This document shows positions 25,486 through 34,069 of a stretch of DNA of 57,798 nt, piece by piece. The notes beneath the pieces were generated by a model. That model searched no databases. It saw only the letters and a list, made by a program, of their open reading frames with translations, and had not been told where the DNA came from. Positions within the stretch are counted from its first letter, which is position 1, and every line of letters starts with the position of its first letter. The DNA is from an uncultured Clostridia bacterium (GTDB taxonomy: Bacteria > Bacillota > Clostridia > Oscillospirales > Ruminococcaceae): assembly GCA_947166275.1 (NCBI GenBank), contig CAMVDP010000010.1, forward strand, positions 1 through 57,798. The letters are read 5' to 3'. Made by a program: the position numbers and the translations under genes.

Positions 25486-26343
25486 CTAAAATTCGGGAGT
25501 CATATCAAGATTGTCACAGCCCTTTTCCTGCGTGAATCCTTCAAATCCGAGCTCTGCACATAAGCCCACCACCTTTTCATATTCGAAGGTAGTCAGCTTT
25601 CTGTTTATCTCTTTATAGTTTTCAGCCCCGTAACATGGAGTATACTGCCGCATAATACTTACCAGCGGTCTGTCCGGAAGTTCACTTATCCTTCTCATCA
25701 GTTCCATGCTGTCTTTGTACGCGTTCGGAAGAACGAGATGTCTCACTATCACTCCCGATGTCATGATACTGCTGTCGTATTCGGCTTTCGGGTGCTGCCT
25801 TAACATTTCTTTCAGCGCGGGAAAGGCATATTCAAAATAATCGGAAGCTCCTGAATACCGAGCGGATAATTCAGTACTGTAATACTTTAAATCAGGTAAA
25901 TATATATCTATCAGCCCATCCAGCATTTTTAATGTCTCGGTCTTTTCATATCCTCCGCAGTTATATACTATCGGGATACCGAGATCCTTTTTGCATTCGC
26001 GCAGCACTTCTGCTATCCTGTCCGCATAATGAGTTCCCGTCACGAGATTGATATTGTGCGCGCCGGCAGCTTTCAGTTCAGACATTATCTCGCGAAGTCT
26101 CTCACTGCTTATATCCTCGCCCTTAAGTTCATGGCTTATCGGAAAATTCTGACAAAAAGCGCAGCGAAGCACACAGCCCGAAAAGAATATCGCACCGCTG
26201 CCGCGAGTTCCGGTTATACACGGTTCTTCACCGAAGTGCAACATATATTTCGCTACTCTTATGTTGTCGGAGCTTCTGCAGTAACCTGTTCTTTCTCTTC
26301 TGTCAAATCCGCAGTTTCTCGGGCAAAGCCTGCATTCAGCCAT
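25486..26343 (-). CDS. PflX/COG1313-type radical SAM protein
   Basis: A 285-residue radical SAM enzyme. The cluster-binding triad is FFSGCVLRCAFCQNFPIS (CxxxCxxC). An N-terminal Cys set (CRLCPRNCGFDRRERTGYC) marks the uncharacterised Fe-S proteins related to pyruvate formate-lyase activase (COG1313, often named PflX). No glycyl-radical enzyme gene is nearby. It overlaps the 409-residue gene upstream by 8 bp. Family is firm, reaction unknown. Confidence 0.88.
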   Translation of the reverse strand: MAECRLCPRNCGFDRRERTGYCRSSDNIRVAKYMLHFGEEPCITGTRGSGAIFFSGCVLRCAFCQNFPISHELKGEDISSERLREIMSELKAAGAHNINLVTGTHYADRIAEVLRECKKDLGIPIVYNCGGYEKTETLKMLDGLIDIYLPDLKYYSTELSARYSGASDYFEYAFPALKEMLRQHPKAEYDSSIMTSGVIVRHLVLPNAYKDSMELMRRISELPDRPLVSIMRQYTPCYGAENYKEINRKLTTFEYEKVVGLCAELGFEGFTQEKGCDNLDMTPEF

Positions 26344-27565
26344 TTTTTTTCAGCTCCCCCGAAAACTTCTCCGCACACTCGAACGCGTACAATATTTCAC
26401 CCTGATATTCGGGATCCTCACGATAGGTTATCGGGTCAAAATGCGCAAGATCATAGCAGAATGTCACAATAACGGAATACTGCTTCATCGTCATAAGCTT
26501 GTCCATTGCTGTCCAATAGTTTTCTATCGTATGTTTTTTCAGGTATTGCTTAAGTTCGCCATTCAATCCGTTATATCTGAACATCCCTTCACAGACTGCC
26601 GCGAGAGAAGCTGTTGCATAATACATGGAATAGTTGTCCATGATGCTCGCAAGGTCATTCATATCCACCGAAGGCAGCTCGGTATTTGAAAAAGAGATTA
26701 TCAGATGGATAAACATATTGGCTATCTCTATCCCATTACCGTTACTGATAATATTGATAAGGTCCGAAGCAAGATCGGTGAGCTTCTTTTCTCTGTCGAA
26801 GCTTGTCGTATCGAACACTGTATTCTTCGAGAACAGGTCACGTATTCTGAAATCACCGTATGCTATCGCAAACAGCGCGGAAAAATTGATACGTGTCTTT
26901 GTGTCCGACAGGTCAGTCAGACATTTTTCTCTGTTGGCATGTAATACCGAATTAACATCCTCTATTGAAGCAGGTCTGTTATTAAGCCGCAGATTTGTAC
27001 TGAACCTACGGTAATTGTATTTATCGATAAGCTCCTTATATTTGATAGTATTCTGCATACCGAACTTTACTGCCGCAAGTCTCACAGATTCAAGCATTGT
27101 CCGTGCCCGCTTGTTAAGTTCAAGAATACCGGTTTTTTCCGTCGCAGGCTCTGGCTTCTTTTTTTTCTTTTTTGGTTTTATGTCATCGTTAAGCAGATTC
27201 AGGACCGCTTCTTCCGGTTCACGAACATACGCTTTATCGCTGTCGCACATTATCTTTGAAATTCGTATTCTGTCATTGTTATACATCTTTTTCAGTAGAA
27301 ACGCAGTTCTGATGATATCCAGATCACGCTCTCTGACTCTTAAAAGATAGTAATCGCAGCAATCGCTGAAGCTTTTTTCCTTGATGAAAACAAGATCGAA
27401 TACATTGATACCTATCTTTTCCGCGGCTTCGCAGCAGCTGTTCCCGAATATGTATTCTTTCATCCGCACAAGGTATTCGACTGTAGTCTTTTCCGAAAGT
27501 ATTATACGAGGAGAAAATGTAAATGACTTCAGACATTTAGGTATATCCGTTACCGTTATTTCCAT
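26336..27565 (-). CDS. Hypothetical helical protein
   Basis: A 409-residue protein with no recognised family. It looks soluble and mainly helical. A Lys-rich linker (KPKKKKKKPEP near residue 133) splits it into a ~130-residue N-terminal domain with a Cys pair (NSCCEAAEKIG) and a ~260-residue C-terminal helical domain. The linker may bind nucleic acid, but this is speculation. It lies between rsmI and the radical SAM gene. Confidence 0.7.
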   Translation of the reverse strand: MEITVTDIPKCLKSFTFSPRIILSEKTTVEYLVRMKEYIFGNSCCEAAEKIGINVFDLVFIKEKSFSDCCDYYLLRVRERDLDIIRTAFLLKKMYNNDRIRISKIMCDSDKAYVREPEEAVLNLLNDDIKPKKKKKKPEPATEKTGILELNKRARTMLESVRLAAVKFGMQNTIKYKELIDKYNYRRFSTNLRLNNRPASIEDVNSVLHANREKCLTDLSDTKTRINFSALFAIAYGDFRIRDLFSKNTVFDTTSFDREKKLTDLASDLINIISNGNGIEIANMFIHLIISFSNTELPSVDMNDLASIMDNYSMYYATASLAAVCEGMFRYNGLNGELKQYLKKHTIENYWTAMDKLMTMKQYSVIVTFCYDLAHFDPITYREDPEYQGEILYAFECAEKFSGELKKNG

Positions 27566-27605
27566 TTTTCCTCATCTCACTTTCTTCTTACTGCAATATC
27601 AGTAA

Positions 27606-28430
27606 TTATTCGTTTACTATTATAGTATATATTTCACTTTTTGTAAACCCATATTTTTTTGCGGCTTCCCTGCAAGCGTCTGAAGGCTTTGAGCCGTTTG
27701 CTATCGCTTGTTTCGCATATTCTACCGCATCATTTATATCAGAATCCTTTTTCTTCTCTTCATGGTATCCGTCAACTATCAGGACATACTCTCCTTTCGG
27801 AGTCTTGTCCGAATAGTATTCGATCATATCCTTTATCGTTCCGCGCTGTACTTCTTCATGTATCTTTGTGAGTTCGCGGCAGAGTGATATCTTTCTGTCG
27901 CCAAGAACTGTAAACAGATCTTCAAGTGTGTTTTTCAGTTTGTGCGGAGCTTCATAGAATATCAAAGTATGCTTATATTCCTTTATTTCATCAAGATGAG
28001 CAAAGCGCTGTTTTTTCGTGACGCTCAGGAAGCCTTCAAACGAAAATCTCGACGTAGACAGTCCCGATATCGCAAGCGCCGACATTGCTGCAGTCGGAGA
28101 AGGTACAACATACACATCTATCCCCCGTTCCGCGCAGATACGTACAAGATCCTCACCTGGATCGGAGATACACGGCATACCTGCGTCGGTAACTATCGCA
28201 CATGTCTCACCTGCTGCAATACGGTTTGCGATATACTCTCCCTTTTCACGGAGGTTATGTTCATAATAGCTTACCAGCGGTTTCTTTATATCAAAGTGAG
28301 TCAGCAGCTTAAGGGTCACTCTCGTGTCTTCGGCAGCAATGAAATCCACCGACGACAATACTTCAAGCGCTCTCGGGCTCATATCCGAAAGGTTACCTAT
28401 GGGCGTACCCACAACATACAGTGCAGACAT
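27606..28430 (-). CDS. rsmI: 16S rRNA (cytidine1402-2'-O)-methyltransferase RsmI
   Basis: A 274-residue tetrapyrrole-methylase-fold enzyme that 2'-O-methylates C1402 in the ribosomal P site. Motifs are LYVVGTPIGNLSDMSPRALE, AEDTRVTLKLL, ATVTDAGMPCISDPG-like (IVTDAGMPCISDPGEDLVR) and FYEAPHKLKNTLED; a C-terminal helix-turn-helix-like extension ends in SEIYTIIVNE. The ATG at 28430 is chosen because GAGG lies about 10 bases upstream, while the ATG at 28439 is too close. It is first in a five-gene operon. Confidence 0.94.
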   Translation of the reverse strand: MSALYVVGTPIGNLSDMSPRALEVLSSVDFIAAEDTRVTLKLLTHFDIKKPLVSYYEHNLREKGEYIANRIAAGETCAIVTDAGMPCISDPGEDLVRICAERGIDVYVVPSPTAAMSALAISGLSTSRFSFEGFLSVTKKQRFAHLDEIKEYKHTLIFYEAPHKLKNTLEDLFTVLGDRKISLCRELTKIHEEVQRGTIKDMIEYYSDKTPKGEYVLIVDGYHEEKKKDSDINDAVEYAKQAIANGSKPSDACREAAKKYGFTKSEIYTIIVNE

Positions 28431-28439
28431 ATATATCAT

Positions 28440-29045
28440 ACCTCATATATACTTGTTCATAACAATTGTTTTCTTATCCATTCAACATGATATAACTTTT
28501 CAGAAAAGTGCGTATTCAAGCGAAAAATCAACATATTCAACTGAGTTTTCAACTGTTCATAGCTATGAAAAGACATTTTTTGGCAGGTTTTCAACAGCTT
28601 TTATCCTGTTTTTTACAGTAAAAATCTTTCTACAAAATGTATTTTACATTAATTTACTATTAATTTACATTATCGATTTACGTTCCTATAAATATTTTTG
28701 ATGAAACCCCGCAAACCCTATTGTTTAATACTATTCAAAGCGTACTAAAGATTGCCCTTATAATCTGTTATATTATGTGCAGTTTGCATAACGAAAATGA
28801 CTCACTGTTTTCATATCTGAAGTTGAAACATAAAGAATGTTAAAAAATCTGCAAAGTCTATTGATAATCGCAAATCCAACACTTTCAACCGGTTTTTCAA
28901 CAAAAATCTCTGTTGAAAACCTGATATCAACATTTTCATCGAACGTAAATCTCAATGCGGAAAAATTATGATTTAAGTTACAGTAAAGTGACAATAATAC
29001 AAAAAGTAGAATATTTTCACTTGACAAACCATAAAAACCTGTTCA
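28440..29045. other. AT-rich noncoding region near dnaA with repeated TTTTCAACA words
   Basis: About 600 bp without a gene, between divergent rsmI and a small plus-strand gene. Exact TTTTCAACA occurs at 28588-28596 and 28894-28902, and its complement at 28911-28919. One- or two-base variants lie at 28479-28487, 28534-28542, 28546-28554, 28821-28829, 28882-28890 and 28924-28932. The word matches the standard DnaA box TTATCCACA at 7 of 9 positions. Runs such as the AT-rich 28621-28680 could be an unwinding element. A candidate part of oriC; not proven. Confidence 0.55.
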
Positions 29046-29060
29046 ATGCGAGGAGATGCC

Positions 29061-29327
29061 ATGCGAGGAGTAAACAAGCTTGTTCTCGAAGTCAGACCCG
29101 AGGACGGTTATTTTGAAAAAGCTCTTCTGTTCATACGACCCGAAAGTATAAACGAGACCCAGAAACAGCTTTCGGAAAACGCAGAAAAATTACTCTCTGA
29201 TATATATGACCGTGATATCAACAGAAAGTCATTCAGATCTGATCATCTTTTTCTGCTGCTTACAGGCATTGCTGCCGGCTTCGGATCGTCATGGCTCATA
29301 ATGCTCGCCATAGGTATGATCAGCTGA
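29061..29327 (+). CDS. Small membrane-anchored protein, unknown function
   Basis: An 88-residue protein. The ATG at 29061 is preferred over 29046 because GAGGAG lies 5 bases before it. A charged N-terminal part (NKLVLEVRPEDGYFEKALLF) is followed by a C-terminal transmembrane segment (about 68-86), so it is tail-anchored. It is the only plus-strand gene between 16.1 and 38 kb and overlaps the convergent remB stop by 8 bp. Family not recognised. Confidence 0.65.
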   Translation: MRGVNKLVLEVRPEDGYFEKALLFIRPESINETQKQLSENAEKLLSDIYDRDINRKSFRSDHLFLLLTGIAAGFGSSWLIMLAIGMIS

Positions 29328-29568
29328 CTCGTCCCTGCTCCACACGCTTTTTCAGAGTAAGACAACTTACATTGCTTATATATACCATATCACAGCAAAC
29401 AATGATGCTTTTCGGCATATCAAGAGACACATAGTATATTTTACCTGTTTTTTGACATACAGATAAGTAATCATTCATGTATTTTTGTACCGTTACCTTC
29501 TCAATATCGAATATTCCAATTATATCTTCGGTATGAACAGAAACATCGCTCCCAAGATGCAGATACAT
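29320..29568 (-). CDS. remB: RemB/YaaB-like extracellular matrix regulator (DUF370)
   Basis: An 82-residue DUF370 protein: MYLHLGSDVSVHTEDIIGIF at the start and VYISNVSCLTLKKR near the end match YaaB/RemB. In B. subtilis yaaB lies directly after recF, and the same order is seen here, 5 bp after recF. RemB is linked to control of biofilm matrix genes; here function is inferred by homology and synteny. Confidence 0.9.
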   Translation of the reverse strand: MYLHLGSDVSVHTEDIIGIFDIEKVTVQKYMNDYLSVCQKTGKIYYVSLDMPKSIIVCCDMVYISNVSCLTLKKRVEQGRVS

Positions 29569-29573
29569 TTATC

Positions 29574-30707
29574 CTACCCCACTTTCGGCTCAAATCTGCC
29601 GCCGTTCACGTTCCAGATCTTCCCGCCTTCAAATTTTTCGGTATCTGCAAGATTACAGGACGTAATAAACACCTGAAAATCATCGATATGGTTAATTATA
29701 AACGATCGTCTTCCTGCGTCAAGCTCGCTCAATACATCATCGAGGATTATCACAGGAACATCTCCGCTCTTATCCTTTATCATCTGTGCTTCGGCAAGCT
29801 TAAGTGCCACAGCGATGCTTCTTATCTGTCCCTGCGACGCATAATCCTTCGCATTCATGTTATCTATCATAAAAGTTACATCGTCTCTGTGTGCACCCAC
29901 AAGCGTGTACTTCATACGAAGCTCACGATCTGCAGTTTCTTTGAGACGATCAATATACGTATTGTACATTAATTCAGTATCGTCCACAGTGAACGATATA
30001 TCTCCCATGACAGTGCTTTCATAGTGCATCGTAAGCTTTTCAGAACCACCGTTTATCATATCATAAAACTTATCCGCATAGTCTGAAAGGCTGCTGAAAT
30101 GACGCAGCCGACCGCACATGACATTCACTCCGAATTTTGCGATAGTATCGTTCCAGCTTTCAAGCATAAAATGCGAGTTTTTATCATGCGGATCCATATT
30201 TATCAGGATGTTGTTTTTCTGTCTCAAAGCCTTATTGTATTCATACAGCTTTGTATTGTGAACACGGTTTATCATGTTCGCAACAAAATCGAGATAATCA
30301 CGACGTACGGAAGGATCTCCTTTTACAATATACAGATCTTCCGGTATAAATAATACATATCTCAACGCGCCGTATAATTTTTCAGCTTCTTTTATGTCTA
30401 TGTCATTGAATTTAAGACGAGAGCTGCTGCCCTTCTGTTCATATCTGATAGTGTTTTCCTTGTCAGGCATATTATCGAACGTGAAGCACAGCTCAATACA
30501 TGTCTCCCTGTTATCCGAACCGAATGGGAGCAGCTCCGCCGGCTTCGGATTGCGAAAGCTTTTTCCGAAACAGACAGAAATAGCCTCACACAGATTTGTT
30601 TTACCCTGGGCATTGTTACCCGTGAAAATGTTCACTTTCGGGTCAAAAATAAAATCAGCAGAGGCTATATTTCTGAAATTTCTTACCGATAAAGATCTGA
30701 TTATCAT
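29574..30707 (-). CDS. recF: DNA replication/repair protein RecF
   Basis: A 377-residue SMC-like ATPase that loads RecA at gaps through RecOR. Walker A is FTGNNAQGKTNLCEAI, the signature region includes YASQGQIRSIAVALKLAEA, and Walker B is VPVIILDDVLSELDAG. Length is typical. It sits in the conserved dnaA-dnaN-yaaA-recF order. Confidence 0.96.
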   Translation of the reverse strand: MIIRSLSVRNFRNIASADFIFDPKVNIFTGNNAQGKTNLCEAISVCFGKSFRNPKPAELLPFGSDNRETCIELCFTFDNMPDKENTIRYEQKGSSSRLKFNDIDIKEAEKLYGALRYVLFIPEDLYIVKGDPSVRRDYLDFVANMINRVHNTKLYEYNKALRQKNNILINMDPHDKNSHFMLESWNDTIAKFGVNVMCGRLRHFSSLSDYADKFYDMINGGSEKLTMHYESTVMGDISFTVDDTELMYNTYIDRLKETADRELRMKYTLVGAHRDDVTFMIDNMNAKDYASQGQIRSIAVALKLAEAQMIKDKSGDVPVIILDDVLSELDAGRRSFIINHIDDFQVFITSCNLADTEKFEGGKIWNVNGGRFEPKVG

Positions 30708-30716
30708 TTATACTGT

Positions 30717-30944
30717 TTATTCCGTTATCCTACACATATATTCTTCGGTGCCCTCTTCGAAATTCACAGACACCTTATCTCCGTCATAGAGCTTCTTTCC
30801 TCGCATAAGGCATACTTCGCCGTTTACTTCCACTATACCGTCGGATATCATAAGTTTTGCCATTCCGCCGGTATCTGCAACATCTGCCAGTTTCAGGAAC
30901 TGTTCAAGCTTTATGAAAGGAGGAACAACTTTAATTTCTGTCAT
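30717..30944 (-). CDS. yaaA: S4 domain RNA-binding protein YaaA
   Basis: A 75-residue protein with an S4-like fold: FIKLEQFLKLADVADTGGMA, then GIVEVNGEVCLMRGKKLYDGD. Small S4 proteins of this type sit between dnaN and recF in most Firmicutes, as here, and are linked to ribosome assembly. Confidence 0.92.
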   Translation of the reverse strand: MTEIKVVPPFIKLEQFLKLADVADTGGMAKLMISDGIVEVNGEVCLMRGKKLYDGDKVSVNFEEGTEEYMCRITE

Positions 30945-30966
30945 TTCTATAACCCTATGTATTATT

Positions 30967-32067
30967 TTACTTACTTCTTACCGGGAGTACAATACCAACG
31001 AAGCTTTCATCGGCAAGAGGAAGTACTCTTATCGGATACAGCGGACCGGAGAAATCAATGCGTACTTCATCACATTCGCTGTTTTTGAGAGCATCTATCA
31101 TATACTTTGCGTTAAATGCGATTTCTAATCTATCGCCTGTATATTTTATCGGCATATCACAGTTCATCTTACCTATAGATGTCTTTATCTCGATGTGCAG
31201 AGAATCATTCTCAAATGTACATATTACAGGACATTTGTACTTATCTGTATTGAGTACGAGAGTTCTGTCAAGAGCAGTTGAGAATTCGAGAGCACTCACG
31301 ATCGCGCGGCACTTCTCCTCAAAGTTCATTATCTTCTCGTAGTCTATGAAATCACCGTCCAGAAGTCTCGAAATGATCATATAATCTTCCTTTGAGAAGC
31401 ATATCTGATTGCGGTCTATACAAATAGTTACTTTTTTCTCATTAGGCTCATCAGAGAGCATTTTCATGAATTCATCGAGTGTCTTTTTCGGCACAACGAA
31501 ATCTATGTCATTATACTGTACAGGCTCTACTCTCTTTGCCATGCGCACTCCGTCCACTGATACCACGCTCAGCACGTTATCCTTGATATGGAATTTGCTT
31601 CCCATATGTACCGGCTTGATATCCGTGACTGCGACAGCGTGTATAGTCTGACGAATCATGCTCTTCATTACAGATTCATCTACTTCAAAGCTGATGTCAC
31701 GCTTAAGCTCGGGAATATTTGGGTAGTTATCTCCGGAAGCTCCGACAAGTTCAACGACCACAGAGCCGGAGGATATCCTTACATTCTCACCGGAAGTGGA
31801 TATTTCGACTGCGCCTGAAGGCATTTTCTTTATCGTATCGCCGAATATGCGTGCGTTTACTACTATTTCGCCTTCCTCGACAGCATCGTCAGGATCTATC
31901 ACACATTTGATACCCATTTCAAGATCGTATCCTGTAATAGTTATCTTATTATTCTTAAGGCATACAAGCACACCTTCAAGAGCAGGTATAGTAGATCTTA
32001 CGGCACTTGCTTTGGATGCGTTGGTAAGTGCATCGGAAAATACATTTTTATCAATAGTAAACTTCAT
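30967..32067 (-). CDS. dnaN: DNA polymerase III sliding clamp, beta subunit
   Basis: A 366-residue clamp protein. MKFTIDKNVFSDALTNASKA and PALEGVLVCLKNNKITITGY begin domain 1, and the C-terminus LYPIRVLPLADESFVGIVLP is the conserved beta tail. The ATG at 32067 follows AAAGGA and starts the family's normal N-terminus; the longer frame to 32151 adds unconserved residues. The 433 bp upstream to dnaA are noncoding. Confidence 0.95.
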   Translation of the reverse strand: MKFTIDKNVFSDALTNASKASAVRSTIPALEGVLVCLKNNKITITGYDLEMGIKCVIDPDDAVEEGEIVVNARIFGDTIKKMPSGAVEISTSGENVRISSGSVVVELVGASGDNYPNIPELKRDISFEVDESVMKSMIRQTIHAVAVTDIKPVHMGSKFHIKDNVLSVVSVDGVRMAKRVEPVQYNDIDFVVPKKTLDEFMKMLSDEPNEKKVTICIDRNQICFSKEDYMIISRLLDGDFIDYEKIMNFEEKCRAIVSALEFSTALDRTLVLNTDKYKCPVICTFENDSLHIEIKTSIGKMNCDMPIKYTGDRLEIAFNAKYMIDALKNSECDEVRIDFSGPLYPIRVLPLADESFVGIVLPVRSK

Positions 32068-32500
32068 ATTGTTTTCCTTTCCGAAAAAAAAATCTCGCGT
32101 TGACTTTGACAGAAGATATAATATTTTAGTGTCTGTAATAGGAGTGGGCAAAGCGTGGAAAAATCTTACATTACGCTTTACAAAGCCTTTTACCCGGTTG
32201 ATTCGGATGTTTATAAAATGTTATATCTGTTAAGATGGTTTTTAACTACTCAACTTTTACATTTTTTACCTTTAACCGGGAAATAATTGTTGAATAAACA
32301 GGTAAATACTATTAGACATACTAAATATTATCATATCAAGAAATATATGGATAATGATATACAATCAACTGACAGATAACCATGTTATTTGTGATATTTT
32401 TACAGTTAATGATAAACTAATGTATTTTAGTTTATCCTGAATGATACCGGGACATGGTTTTCAACAAGCCGCGTGTTTTTCAACGACAATTGAGGAGAGA
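32068..32500. other. dnaA-dnaN intergenic region, candidate oriC element
   Basis: AT-rich, 433 bp. TTTTCAACA at 32458-32466, TTTTCAACG at 32477-32485, TGTTGAATA at 32288-32296, and TATGGATAA at 32346-32354, whose complement TTATCCATA is one base from a standard DnaA box. An AT-rich block lies around 32281-32440. Many Firmicute origins have a subregion here. No exact TTATCCACA was spotted. Confidence 0.55.
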
Positions 32501-33883
32501 TCACATATTGCTTATGTTCTTTATGAGATCCTCGACTGTGGCGCGGTAAGCGGGGTCGGTCTGCATAACTTTCTTTACCTTGCTTGTGGCATATACTACG
32601 GTCGAATGATCTCTGCCGCCGAACTCCTTACCGATATTTGTATAGGAAAGCTCTGTTACCTTGCTTATGACATACATAGCCACCTGACGGGCTGTTGATA
32701 CCTGCGAATTGCGGTTTTTTGAGCGCATTTCGTCCGGGGAAACATTGAATATATGCGAAACATCGGTTATTACATGATCCACGGTCACGGGAACAGGCTG
32801 CTGATCGTTGTTCATTACGTCTTTGATGGTATTCTGCGCCATTATGATAGTTGGAGTAGTGCCGGTAATAAGCACGATATGGTGCATTTTGACAATAGCG
32901 CCTTCGATCTGACGAATATTATTTTTGAGCTTGTCAGCCATATATTCCATGACATTGTTGGGTATCTTGAGTTCAAGCAGCTCGGCTTTTCTCTTGATGA
33001 TAGCGAGTCTTGTCTCAAACTCCGGCGGAGCGATATCCGCGAGAAGTCCCCACTCAAAACGCGTGCGAAGTCTGTCCTCAATGTCGTTGATCTCTTTCGG
33101 AGGACGATCAGATGTGAGGATTATCTCCTTACCATTGCGGTGAAGCTCTTCAAAAGTATGGAAAAGCTCGTTCTGGGATTCCTTCTTGCCGGAGAAAAAC
33201 TGAACATCATCAACGAGCAGCATATCTGCATTTCTGTATTTTTTCTTGAATTCGTCCGTTTTATTGAACTTTACGCTGTTTACAAATTCATTTACGAACA
33301 TTTCAGCCGAAGCATATACTATATTATAATCGGGATGCCGTGACATGACTTCATTCTTTATTGCATAAAGGAGGTGGGTCTTGCCGAGACCGGGCTCGCT
33401 GTAGATATACAGCGGGTTGAAATCAGGCTTGTCCTGGGCGATGGACTTACATGCCGCGCATGCAAGCTTATTGCTCTCGCCGACTATGAATGTATCGAAG
33501 GTATACTTATAGTTACTGTTCATTTCGGTCTCATGCAGCGTTGTCTTGATATATGGGTCATCGTCGAGCTCCGGTATAGGATCGGAGGCTCTTACCTTCT
33601 CCTCGGGAGTAAGTATATTGTCATCGTTTGTGACATACTTGATATCCACGTCAAAACCGAGGATATTCTTGAGGTTTTCCTTGAATACTTTGTCGTAGTT
33701 TTGTTCTATGATGCTTTTGACATAATCATTGGAAATATAAAGTATCGCGGTATTACCCTGGAGTTTTATAGGTTTTATCGGGTCAATGAACAATGACCGC
33801 GCTACTTCCGTTATATCGAGATGTTTTTTCATCAGCTCGAAGATATCGCTGAATGAATTAAGTTCATTTTCAAATGAGCTCAT
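32501..33883 (-). CDS. dnaA: Chromosomal replication initiator protein DnaA
   Basis: A 460-residue AAA+ initiator. Domain I covers residues ~1-80, a linker ~80-120, the AAA+ domain ~125-340 with YSEPGLGKTHLLYAI (Walker A) and MLLVDDVQFFSGK (Walker B), and domain IV ends the protein with FGGRDHSTVVYATSKV. In domain IV the helix reads KNRNSQVSTARQ instead of the more common K-R-S-x-x-V-x-x-PRQ pattern, and DHST replaces DHTT. The two arginines aligned with E. coli R399 and R407 are kept. These changes could alter box preference, in line with the TTTTCAACA repeats nearby. GGAAGGA precedes the ATG. Confidence 0.96.
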   Translation of the reverse strand: MSSFENELNSFSDIFELMKKHLDITEVARSLFIDPIKPIKLQGNTAILYISNDYVKSIIEQNYDKVFKENLKNILGFDVDIKYVTNDDNILTPEEKVRASDPIPELDDDPYIKTTLHETEMNSNYKYTFDTFIVGESNKLACAACKSIAQDKPDFNPLYIYSEPGLGKTHLLYAIKNEVMSRHPDYNIVYASAEMFVNEFVNSVKFNKTDEFKKKYRNADMLLVDDVQFFSGKKESQNELFHTFEELHRNGKEIILTSDRPPKEINDIEDRLRTRFEWGLLADIAPPEFETRLAIIKRKAELLELKIPNNVMEYMADKLKNNIRQIEGAIVKMHHIVLITGTTPTIIMAQNTIKDVMNNDQQPVPVTVDHVITDVSHIFNVSPDEMRSKNRNSQVSTARQVAMYVISKVTELSYTNIGKEFGGRDHSTVVYATSKVKKVMQTDPAYRATVEDLIKNISNM

Positions 33884-33943
33884 TATGATTATCCTTCCAT
33901 ACTATTATATATGTATAATTTTTTCAACATAATACGTATAAAT

Positions 33944-33972
33944 ATTCTACCATAAATGTTGAAAATTTTCAA
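33944..33972 (-). promoter_or_regulatory. dnaA promoter overlapping a TTTTCAACA word
   Basis: On the minus strand TTGAAA (33967-33972), 17-bp spacer, TAGAAT (33944-33949). The word TTTTCAACA (complement at 33957-33965) fills the spacer, so a protein bound there would block transcription. This suits DnaA autorepression if the word is a DnaA site. Confidence 0.65.
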
Positions 33973-34036
33973 TAGTAAAACTTATAAATTTTCTTGTGCA
34001 AATTACCGTCACATTTTAGATATATAGCAGAAACAT

Positions 34037-34060
34037 GTCCCCCACCATGCGGCGGGGGAC
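34037..34060 (-). terminator. Hairpin after recR
   Basis: GTCCCCC (34037-34043) pairs with GGGGGAC (34054-34060). The T-run is poor on the minus strand. Probable terminator of dnaX-ybaB-recR. Confidence 0.6.
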
Positions 34061-34069
34061 GGAGGGTGA

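Larger units (their letters stand above)
33884..34069. other. Upstream region of dnaA with DnaA-box-like words
   Basis: 186 bp, very AT-rich. TTTTCAACA at 33921-33929, its complement at 33957-33965 directly next to TTTTCAATA at 33966-33974, and the dnaA promoter. A recR-side hairpin lies at 34037-34060. No gene seen. Confidence 0.6.

Noticed and set aside
28440-29045. CRISPR-like array from the repeated TTTTCAAC words
   Set aside because: The words are short, on both strands and irregularly spaced; no direct repeats of 25-40 bp.
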